A stretch of 48,970 bases of DNA from Lachnospiraceae bacterium (GTDB lineage: Bacteria > Bacillota > Clostridia > Lachnospirales > Lachnospiraceae): contig JAFWUY010000072.1 of NCBI GenBank assembly GCA_017524035.1, positions 1 through 48,970 of the forward strand, in the 5' to 3' direction. Shown here piece after piece: positions 18,038 to 25,549 of the stretch (positions within the stretch are counted from its first letter, which is position 1; every line of letters starts with the position of its first letter). Position numbers and translations under genes: made by a program. The notes beneath the pieces were generated by a model, which saw only the letters and a program-made list of their open reading frames with translations, was not told where the DNA came from and made no database searches.

Positions 18038-19933
18038 ATGAAAGAAAAGATTATCAAAATCACATTACACGTTCTCGGGATCCTTCTTACATTTACGATG
18101 ATCCTTTTGTCGGCGGGCATCCTGTGGATGTATGCGATATGGGGAAGGAATCTTACCATCAATGATTTCCTTTTCCAGGTGGGCACCCTGGACGGAACCG
18201 GATCCGAGATGGTCGTAAAGTTCATAGTGTTTGCACTCATTCCTTCCGTTCTTATTACGGCAGGTCTGTTCATACTGATATATTTCCTGAAAAAGAAAGA
18301 CATATACGAACCCTTTATGGGAAGGATCGTCATCGGAGGATGCGCCCTTGTTTTATGGTGCGTACTGATATTTGCCGTAAAGTGGCTCAAAGTGGATGAT
18401 TACTTCGGGTTTGCGGGCTTCAGGGCTTCTGCGGAAGCTGCATATGTACCACCCGAGATCGTAACGATAGTACCCGTGCAGACAGCACAGACCGGTTCCG
18501 TAGAAAGCGAGGAACCCGGGGAGTGGGACTATCTTCAGACATTTCTTGCAAGTGAGATGACTCCCTGGGAAAAGAATGATTCGAGGGATTTTGTACAGAG
18601 CTATTACATAGACCCTTCAACGGTAGATCTTGTTTTCCCGGAGAAAAAAAGAAACCTTATCTTCATCTATCTCGAATCCATGGAGATGACATTTGCGGAT
18701 AAGGATATAGGCGGAGCGTTTGATGAAAACGTGATCAAAAATCTGACGCTTCTGTCACAAGAGAACGAGAACTTCTCCGGATCGTACGGACCGGGTTCTC
18801 TTCTGGACGGAGGCTATTCCTATAACGGCGGAACCTGGACCATGGGTGCGATCTTTTCATCAACAGCGGGACTTCCCCTTCAGACCGGCGGCATCGAAAG
18901 AAACGAAATGAACACACAGGAGTCATTCTATCCTTCGATAACAACACTCGGTGACATCCTTGAAGAAGAGGAGTACAGGCAGATATTCCTCATCGGTTCG
19001 TCCGCGGTATTCGGCGGAAGAAAGCTCTATTTCCAGAATCACGGCGATTTTGAATTCAGGGATCTTATATGGGCAAAGCAGAGCGGACATCTCCCCGGCG
19101 GCTATTACGTGTGGTGGGGATATGAGGATCAGAAGCTTTTTGAATATGCCAGGGAAACTCTTACAGAGCTCGGCGAGGGCGATCAGCCGTTTAATCTGAC
19201 CATGCTTACCGTAGATACGCATATGGTCGGAGGCTACACATGTGAACTTTGCGGGGATGAATTTGAAAACAGCTATTCGAACGTTTATGCCTGCTCCGAT
19301 AAACAGGTGAGTGAGTTCATTGACTGGATAAAGCAGCAGGACTTCTACGAAAACACAACGATCATTCTTATGGGAGATCATCCCACGATGGATGGAATGT
19401 ATTGCAGGAATATAGATCCTTCTTATGTAAGAAGGGTATATACCTGTATCATCAATGCACCCGTGACTCCGGTAAGAGATGCCTACAGATCCTATTCGAC
19501 TCTTGATATGCTTCCGACTACACTTACCGCGATAGGTGTAGAGATACCGGGAGGAAGACTGGGTCTCGGAACGAGCCTTTATACGAACCAGAGAACCCTT
19601 ACCGAGGAGCTCGGATATTCCGCGGTATCGACTTCTCTTTCGAGATATTCGTCATTTTTGGCGGAGCTTGCAAGCATAGTTCCCGTGGATGAATTCGGAA
19701 ATCCGATGATAATGAATGAGGACGGAAGCATTACCACGCAGTATCCCGACGGAAGCACAAGCACATTATTCCCTGACGGAAGCCAGGCTAATCTTTATAT
19801 AGACGGAAGTCAGCTCCTGATAGGACCCGACGGCGTTGTAACTTACGTATATCCGGACGGAACCGTGACAAATGAAATACCGGCCGGCTTATTGCCGACC
19901 GGTGAAACTGTTCAGGAAACGGTTATTCCGTAA
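18038..19933 (+). CDS. Sulfatase-fold phosphoglycerol transferase-like membrane enzyme (LtaS/OpgB type) with repeat tail
   Basis: A 631-residue membrane protein with about three N-terminal helices (10-33, 60-84, 97-116) and an extracytoplasmic alkaline-phosphatase-fold domain. Likely metal and nucleophile motifs are IYLESMEMTF (Glu213), GGTWTMGAIFSSTAGLPL (Thr266 or Thr268, closest to OpgB/MdoB), TVDTH (Asp393, His395) and GDHP (Asp447, His448). The family moves glycerol-phosphate or similar groups onto surface glycans. The last 80 residues hold five short repeats of the form YPDGS/FPDGS/IDGS/GPDG/YPDG, unlike LtaS. The stop lies three bases from the convergent sensor-GGDEF gene. Confidence 0.85.
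   Translation: MKEKIIKITLHVLGILLTFTMILLSAGILWMYAIWGRNLTINDFLFQVGTLDGTGSEMVVKFIVFALIPSVLITAGLFILIYFLKKKDIYEPFMGRIVIGGCALVLWCVLIFAVKWLKVDDYFGFAGFRASAEAAYVPPEIVTIVPVQTAQTGSVESEEPGEWDYLQTFLASEMTPWEKNDSRDFVQSYYIDPSTVDLVFPEKKRNLIFIYLESMEMTFADKDIGGAFDENVIKNLTLLSQENENFSGSYGPGSLLDGGYSYNGGTWTMGAIFSSTAGLPLQTGGIERNEMNTQESFYPSITTLGDILEEEEYRQIFLIGSSAVFGGRKLYFQNHGDFEFRDLIWAKQSGHLPGGYYVWWGYEDQKLFEYARETLTELGEGDQPFNLTMLTVDTHMVGGYTCELCGDEFENSYSNVYACSDKQVSEFIDWIKQQDFYENTTIILMGDHPTMDGMYCRNIDPSYVRRVYTCIINAPVTPVRDAYRSYSTLDMLPTTLTAIGVEIPGGRLGLGTSLYTNQRTLTEELGYSAVSTSLSRYSSFLAELASIVPVDEFGNPMIMNEDGSITTQYPDGSTSTLFPDGSQANLYIDGSQLLIGPDGVVTYVYPDGTVTNEIPAGLLPTGETVQETVIP
19721..19870 (+). repeat. Protein-level PDG repeats at the end of the LtaS/OpgB-like gene
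   Basis: Residues about 562-611 contain five consecutive units of 9-12 residues built around (Y/F/G)PDG or IDG, each a predicted short beta strand and turn. The pattern resembles the G-box repeats of the TCP10/SAS-4 C-terminal domain. At DNA level the repeats share CCYGACGGAA-like words. Confidence 0.6.
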
Positions 19934-19936
19934 TTC

Positions 19937-21841
19937 TTAAAGCTGTCCCGACTTCATTTTCTTTTTGGTCTCATACATTCGCTCGTCGGCTTCCTTGACG
20001 ACGTCATCTACACTTTCCGACGGATCGTTCATATATGCCATTCCGTATGCAACGGAAACCCTTTCTTCGGGAGCGATGTCCATATTGTTTCTGAGCTTGT
20101 TCATCTCGGTGATGAACGTTTCTATCAGATCGTCCTTCTGGGCCAGAACCTTTCCCTCAAGGATCGCAACAAATTCATCTCCGCCTATCCTGTAAACGGG
20201 GCTGTTCTTGTATGTGGTACAAATGAGCTTACATGCATTCTTGATGTACTCATCTCCGGAATAATGTCCCAGTTCATCGTTGATCTTCTTCAGGTTGTTG
20301 ACATCGAACAGAACAACTCCGAAGGTGTACTTGCTCTTACTTTCCACTTTCTTGCGGATCTCGTCGAGCTGAAGTTCATATGCCGCACGGTTCTTGACAT
20401 GTGTCAGCGCATCTATATGTGAGAGCTCCCTGATCGAATCGTTGAGGGTTCTCAGGTACATGGCTTTTCTTGCTTTCTCAATCGCGGAATTGAATCTGTC
20501 GGCATATTCGCGGATCGCCGAGCTTTCGATCTGATCGTAGCAGTCTGTGAAGATTATATATCCGACCTTCATCTCCCGCTCGTGAAGGGGAACAAATACA
20601 TACATATGGAACGGATCGCTGTCCTCCAGTCCGGGAATCAGATGGCTTGTTTTGATGGAGCGTGTGGTCTGAAGCTTTCCGTTTCTCATGGAATAGATGA
20701 CATCCTGCTTATCGCTGTAAGGATCGTAATCAAGATTTCCCTTTTTCTTCAGGTCGTATGCATATGATTCGGGATCAAAGAGGATATGGAAGTTATCTCC
20801 TTCAAATCCTGAGTCTTCGGTTATGGCTTTCGTGAGTGCCTGCTTGATCTCGCTGAACGATTCACATTTCAGAATTGCTCTTTCGATGTAAATGGTATGC
20901 CATGTTGCGAAGCTCTGAATCTGATTGGATCTGAAAGCAAGTGTTCCCGCCCTGAGTCTTCTGTCGGCTATTTCCTTTGAACACTTGCATCCGCAGCTTT
21001 CGCTGGGGATAAATGTGCAGGGGATCTGAGTGAGGTCATCGACCTCCTTGCCGTCTATCATATCGCGAATCAGTCCGGCGCATACCTTGCCGTGTTTTTC
21101 GGAATCCTGATCGACAGATGATATTGAGGGATAGAACACCTTGCTCTGTCCGATATAGTCAAATCCGGTAACAAGAGCATCCCCGGGACACTCCAGACCG
21201 CAGTCGCTGAGACCTATTGCGGATACCATGGCGAGCTCGTCATTGGCACAGACATAAGCATCGGAAAGCTTTCCTTCCCCGGCATCCTTCATGACGCGGT
21301 TCTTTGCGGTTGAAAGATCCCAGTTTGTATAAAGTATGTCGTCGTCGGAAAAACCGAGCCCCTTTTCCGCGCATACCCTGCGCACGGTATCAAGTCTTTC
21401 ATTGGAATCTCCGTTGTCGGCACTTCCCGCGATAAAGGTGATCTTCCTGGCTCCGTGAACATCGATGATATGGTTGACCAGAGCCTCCATTCCCGAGGTG
21501 TTGTCGGTAATGACGCTGTGCGTTCCGTCGAGTCTGAGGCCGTGGCTTATTACGGGGATGCCGGCTTCGTGGCAGTGCTTCACGATTTTTTCCGCTTCGC
21601 CGGGGAAATCGAGAAGATTGGTGATGATCACTGCTCCGTCAAACAGGTGCAGATCAGGGAGATTCATGATGTTGAGCTCGCCGTAACGGTTACTGTCGGT
21701 CTCACCGTAGCTTGCATAGCACATAAAAAGATATATATCGATATTGAGAGGCTTTAAGACTTCCGTCATTCCTCTCATGAAATGTCCCAGTATATCAGCC
21801 GCCCAAGCGGTAGCAAAAACAGCTATTTTCTTTTTTGACAT
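19937..21841 (-). CDS. Cytoplasmic sugar-binding (LacI-type) sensor fused to diguanylate cyclase (GGDEF)
   Basis: A 634-residue soluble protein. Residues 1-290 are a periplasmic-binding-protein-like domain of the LacI/GalR kind with no DNA-binding headpiece, starting straight at the first strand MSKKKIAVFATAW. The middle (about 290-460) contains PSESCGCKC and an uncharacterised region. The C-terminus is a diguanylate cyclase with NNLKKINDELGH and intact GGDEF (553-557), so it should make c-di-GMP. There is no RxxD inhibitory site before GGDEF. The start at 21841 has GAGGAG upstream; the longer reading to 21880 would swallow the promoter. Paralog of the broken gene at 14996-16896. Confidence 0.88.
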   Translation of the reverse strand: MSKKKIAVFATAWAADILGHFMRGMTEVLKPLNIDIYLFMCYASYGETDSNRYGELNIMNLPDLHLFDGAVIITNLLDFPGEAEKIVKHCHEAGIPVISHGLRLDGTHSVITDNTSGMEALVNHIIDVHGARKITFIAGSADNGDSNERLDTVRRVCAEKGLGFSDDDILYTNWDLSTAKNRVMKDAGEGKLSDAYVCANDELAMVSAIGLSDCGLECPGDALVTGFDYIGQSKVFYPSISSVDQDSEKHGKVCAGLIRDMIDGKEVDDLTQIPCTFIPSESCGCKCSKEIADRRLRAGTLAFRSNQIQSFATWHTIYIERAILKCESFSEIKQALTKAITEDSGFEGDNFHILFDPESYAYDLKKKGNLDYDPYSDKQDVIYSMRNGKLQTTRSIKTSHLIPGLEDSDPFHMYVFVPLHEREMKVGYIIFTDCYDQIESSAIREYADRFNSAIEKARKAMYLRTLNDSIRELSHIDALTHVKNRAAYELQLDEIRKKVESKSKYTFGVVLFDVNNLKKINDELGHYSGDEYIKNACKLICTTYKNSPVYRIGGDEFVAILEGKVLAQKDDLIETFITEMNKLRNNMDIAPEERVSVAYGMAYMNDPSESVDDVVKEADERMYETKKKMKSGQL

Positions 21842-21879
21842 AAAATAAGTCTCCTCGGGAAAATACCTATACATCGTCA

Positions 21880-21888
21880 ATTATACCA
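21880..21888 (-). promoter_or_regulatory. Extended -10 promoter for the intact sensor-GGDEF gene
   Basis: The minus strand reads TGGTATAAT, a consensus -10 with TGn, about 38 bases before the ATG at 21841. No clear -35 is visible. Confidence 0.5.
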
Positions 21889-22049
21889 AAATATCTGTAA
21901 AATAGCGTATATTTTTATAAATAATTGCGTAATTTGCGGCAAATGTTCATTAATTTCGTATCTATGATTATCTGACGGCTGAGGATATAATCACAAAGGG
22001 TCTTTTTAGCTGAATTAATTCATGGAATCCCGCGGGATAAGGAGAGATT

Positions 22050-22961
22050 GTGGGCGCGATCACCGTACTTAAACAGATGACAATGATAGCCGTTCTGGTG
22101 GCTATAGGTTTCTTTTTTCAGAAGAAAAAGGTGCTGGATAAGCACTCGACCCCGGTAATTTCGAGGATCGTGGTGGATGTCTGCAACCCGGCGCTCATAG
22201 TTTCGACCATTCTTACGGGAAATATCACGGTAACGCACGAAGAATTCCTTAAGGGCGTGGGCGTAAGCGCCTGCGTTTATCTCCTGTTTATACTGGTCGG
22301 GTACATCATCCCCCACATTATCCGGGTTCCGAAGGATGAGCGTAAGTTCTATACGATCATGTCAATATACGGCAATGTCGGCTTTCTCGGGATTCCCGTG
22401 GCAAAGGCGATCCTTCCGGAAAATGCGATGCTCTATGTCATAATATGCAACGTATTCTACTGCCTTCTTTTCTATACCCACGGAGTAACAGCTCTTTCCT
22501 CAGGCAGGGAGAAAATGAATCTGAAGAAGCTTTTAAGCCCCGGCGTGCTTATGAGCATCCTGGCGCTCGTTATCTTCTGGTTTGACCTTAAACTCCCCGA
22601 GATCGTGGTCAGGACCGTGGATTACATAGGCTGCCCCACCGTATTCCTTTCGATGATCCTTCTTGGTGCATCCGTTGCAAGAAGCAATATCATAAAGGAG
22701 ATGAAGAGCATTCCTTTGTGGCTCTATATCGCTGTCAGGATGGTTCTGGTCCCTGTGGCAACCGTACTCGTTCTTAAGGGGGTAGGGGCCTCCGCGGACA
22801 TGGTCAGGACCTTCTGCCTTATGTGTGCCGTACCCGTCGGAAACCTTCCCATGATACAGGCCGAAAAAACGGGAGAAAGGACGGATGTTCTCTCGAGAGG
22901 GATAATCGTGACCACGGTATTTTCCTTCCTTTCCATAACCGTTCTCATGTCGGTCGTATAA
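22050..22961 (+). CDS. AEC (auxin efflux carrier) family transporter
   Basis: A 303-residue integral membrane protein with about ten hydrophobic segments and the AEC pattern of two similar halves. Family motifs are VVDVCNPALIVSTIL near the N-terminus and YGNVGFLGIPVAKAIL in the middle. Bacterial members export or exchange organic acids such as malate, or move other small solutes; the substrate cannot be read from sequence. The start is GTG at 22050, supported by AAGGAGAG eleven bases upstream. A TATAAT at 21986-21991 may be its -10. The MBOAT gene begins 47 bases downstream with its own likely promoter. Confidence 0.87.
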   Translation: MGAITVLKQMTMIAVLVAIGFFFQKKKVLDKHSTPVISRIVVDVCNPALIVSTILTGNITVTHEEFLKGVGVSACVYLLFILVGYIIPHIIRVPKDERKFYTIMSIYGNVGFLGIPVAKAILPENAMLYVIICNVFYCLLFYTHGVTALSSGREKMNLKKLLSPGVLMSILALVIFWFDLKLPEIVVRTVDYIGCPTVFLSMILLGASVARSNIIKEMKSIPLWLYIAVRMVLVPVATVLVLKGVGASADMVRTFCLMCAVPVGNLPMIQAEKTGERTDVLSRGIIVTTVFSFLSITVLMSVV

Positions 22962-22993
22962 GTCGTCAAAATGCGCTAAAAATTCGGCCCGTA

Positions 22994-23002
22994 TGATATA
23001 AT
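22994..23002 (+). promoter_or_regulatory. Extended -10 promoter placed for a leaderless MBOAT transcript
   Basis: TGATATAAT ends six bases before the ATG at 23009, so the expected transcription start coincides with the A of the start codon. There is no Shine-Dalgarno sequence between them and no convincing -35 upstream. Confidence 0.5.
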
Positions 23003-23008
23003 AAGCCG

Positions 23009-24421
23009 ATGGGATTTTTATCATTAAAATTCATACTGATCTTACCGATCGTTCTGATACTTTATTTTGCAGCCGGGAAGCGCGAAAAATATGATCTTTC
23101 CAAGATCGTACTCATAGTTTCTTCCATGCTCTTTTTTCTGAGTTACGGGACGGAGTCTTTCCTTTTGCTTCTCGCATCCTGTATCTTCAATCTTTTCTGG
23201 TCCGGATTGCTCCTCAAAAAGAAGAATAAGGCAATTCTTGCGGCGGGTATCGTTATAAACGTCCTGCCTCTTCTTGCGTTCAAATACCTTAACTTCTTCG
23301 CGGAAAGTATTACGCGTCTTGCGGGAGGGGAGTTTAACGCGGTCGATATCATCGCTCCGGTCGCAATCAGCTACTATACATTCCAGATGATAACCTGGAC
23401 CGTGGATTCATACCGCGGAGAGACGGCTTCCGTGAGGGTTTTGGATTATCTCGAATATGTGTGGTTCTTCCCCAGGATGATAATGGGACCCATCACGAGG
23501 CAGGATGAGTTTGTTCCGCAGATAAACGAACATAAAAGATATATAGCGGATCCCGAGAACATCGCGACGGGCTTTGTATGGTTTACGGTCGGAATGAGTA
23601 AAAAGCTTCTTCTTGCATCAAGGTATGCGGGAGCGGGAACATACGGATTCTTAATGGGCAGTGATCTTTCCATGGCGGAAGGATGGCTGTGCTCGATCGC
23701 ATATACATTCCGGATATATCTCGACTTTTCGGGCTACTGCGATATGGCAGCGGGCGTTGCGAAGATGTTCAACATAGATATCCCGAAGAATTTCGATTCT
23801 CCCTACAAGGCTTATTCGATAGGGGATTTCTGGAAGAGATGGCATATATCGCTTACATCCTTCCTTCGCAAATACATCTATTTTCCTCTCGGCGGAAACA
23901 GAAAGGGGAAGGTCAGAACCTACCTTAACATGCTCGCGATCTTCGTCATAAGCGGATTCTGGCACGGTGCGAACTGGACCTTCATACTCTGGGGTGCGCT
24001 TCACGGAGTGCTCATGGTCATCGAAAGGATTTCAGACGGATTCCTTAAGAAGATTCCTAAATTCTTACGCGTGGGTGCGACATTCATACTTGTCAACATC
24101 GGATGGATATTTTTCGCTGCACCGGATATCGGATCGGCGTTTACATTTATCGGTGAGATGTTCAGGCCGGACAATATTCTTCCGGCGGCGGAGTTCTTCG
24201 ATACCTTCGATATGGGAACGGTGCCTTTTATCAGGTTCCACTTAAATCTTGCGATCCCCGCTTTTTACGTACTCACCTTCGCGGCGCTTCAGCTTACGAA
24301 GAATATATACGAGAAAAAATACAAGCCGAACCTCCGGACAGCCCTGGCGACCGCAGTGCTTTTCGTTTGGTCCTTCCTTTATGCGAATGCGGTCTCGGAT
24401 TTCATATACTTTAAATTCTGA
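23009..24421 (+). CDS. MBOAT family O-acyltransferase (AlgI/DltB-like)
   Basis: A 470-residue polytopic enzyme that carries acyl groups, usually acetyl, across the membrane for attachment to a surface polymer. The core DFWKRWHISLTSFLRKYIYF and PLGGNRKG is clear, with the two family histidines at His319 (GFWHGANW) and His332 (GALHG). The N-terminus MGFLSLKFILILPIVLILYF aligns with the MVFSS-type start of AlgI proteins, so the start is sound even though no ribosome site precedes it. Its partner SGNH gene begins two bases after its stop. The acceptor polymer is unknown; there is no dlt or alginate context. Confidence 0.92.
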   Translation: MGFLSLKFILILPIVLILYFAAGKREKYDLSKIVLIVSSMLFFLSYGTESFLLLLASCIFNLFWSGLLLKKKNKAILAAGIVINVLPLLAFKYLNFFAESITRLAGGEFNAVDIIAPVAISYYTFQMITWTVDSYRGETASVRVLDYLEYVWFFPRMIMGPITRQDEFVPQINEHKRYIADPENIATGFVWFTVGMSKKLLLASRYAGAGTYGFLMGSDLSMAEGWLCSIAYTFRIYLDFSGYCDMAAGVAKMFNIDIPKNFDSPYKAYSIGDFWKRWHISLTSFLRKYIYFPLGGNRKGKVRTYLNMLAIFVISGFWHGANWTFILWGALHGVLMVIERISDGFLKKIPKFLRVGATFILVNIGWIFFAAPDIGSAFTFIGEMFRPDNILPAAEFFDTFDMGTVPFIRFHLNLAIPAFYVLTFAALQLTKNIYEKKYKPNLRTALATAVLFVWSFLYANAVSDFIYFKF

Positions 24422-24423
24422 TC

Positions 24424-25497
24424 ATGGAAGAAAAGAAGAACTGGACAAAATTTCTCATACAGGCCCTCACTCTTACGGCAGCGCTGATGATCGCGGTGGC
24501 CGCTCTTGTCGTGTGGGTCGATCCGTTCTTCCATTATCACGGACCCGTGGAAGGCATATCATACATACTTGATAACGAGAGATACCAAAATGACGGCATT
24601 GTCAGAAATTTCGAATACGACGCGCTTATAACCGGAACCTCCGTAACGGAGAATTTCAGGACCAGTCTTGCGGACAAGCTTTTCGGAGTCACGAGCGTAA
24701 AGGCTGCATATGCCGGGGGATACTATAAGGAGATAAGCGACGGTGAAAGAAATGCGCTTGAATCCAATCCCGACATACGTCTTGTCATAAGAAGCATGGA
24801 TACGTTTTTTGCGATGTCCGAGGCCGATTACAGGAATCCCGAGGCTGCGGATCCTGCATTTCTTACGGATGACAATCCCTTCAATGACGATGCGTATGTA
24901 TATAATGCGGATGTCCTGTTTGAGTATGTAAATGCCGAGCTTATCCGCACCGCAAAGGGTGTTCCCGGAGACAATTTCGATACATACATGAGATTTGCCG
25001 AGGACAGACCGCTCGGTGCGGCGTATGTCCTTAAGTATCTGGATGATGCAAAGCCTGCGGAGGAGTTCACGCAGCTGTCGGAAGAGGACAGGCAGATGCT
25101 GCTTGAGAATATCAGGGCAAACCTTACTGCCAATATTGAGGCATACCCGGAAGTCGAATTCTACTATTTCATTCCGCCCTACTGCATTGCGGACTGGTAC
25201 GGAAACCATATTGTGACGGGTGATCTTCCGGCGTATATTGAGATCATGGAGATACTTACCGAGGAAGTCCTTAAGTATGACAATGCCCATGTATTCTGTT
25301 TCTATGACGACACGGATCTTGTCACGAACCTGGATAATTATTCGGACCTTCAGCATTACAGCGGCGAAGTGTCGGATATGATACTCGAATGCATGGCGAA
25401 GGGTGAGCATGAGCTTACAAAAGAAACCTACGCCGAATATTTCCGCACGGTGGAAGATTTCTATATGAATTACGATTATTCCCAGATGTACAGATGA
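24424..25497 (+). CDS. Membrane-anchored SGNH-like partner of the MBOAT acyltransferase (DHHW/AlgJ/DltD-like)
   Basis: A 357-residue protein with one N-terminal membrane helix (about 13-32) and an extracytoplasmic domain. The SGNH-type nucleophile is probably Ser73 in ITGTSVTENF, and the Asp-x-x-His pair is probably Asp308 and His311 in YSDLQHY. In AlgJ, AlgX, PatB and DltD systems such a protein takes the acyl group from the MBOAT channel and places it on the polymer. The start is two bases after the MBOAT stop with no separate ribosome site, so translation must be coupled. Assignment rests on the catalytic pattern and on the neighbour. Confidence 0.78.
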   Translation: MEEKKNWTKFLIQALTLTAALMIAVAALVVWVDPFFHYHGPVEGISYILDNERYQNDGIVRNFEYDALITGTSVTENFRTSLADKLFGVTSVKAAYAGGYYKEISDGERNALESNPDIRLVIRSMDTFFAMSEADYRNPEAADPAFLTDDNPFNDDAYVYNADVLFEYVNAELIRTAKGVPGDNFDTYMRFAEDRPLGAAYVLKYLDDAKPAEEFTQLSEEDRQMLLENIRANLTANIEAYPEVEFYYFIPPYCIADWYGNHIVTGDLPAYIEIMEILTEEVLKYDNAHVFCFYDDTDLVTNLDNYSDLQHYSGEVSDMILECMAKGEHELTKETYAEYFRTVEDFYMNYDYSQMYR

Positions 25498-25549
25498 TCG
25501 GAAGCTGCAGCAGGTAATTGTTTCGGACGGATACCCGGGAGAAGATCAT

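Noticed and set aside
14996-22049. c-di-GMP (GEMM) riboswitch near the GGDEF or EAL genes
   Set aside because: I looked for the GEMM core and its tetraloop-receptor elements in the spacers at 16897-17082, 21842-22049 and 38132-38184 and saw none.
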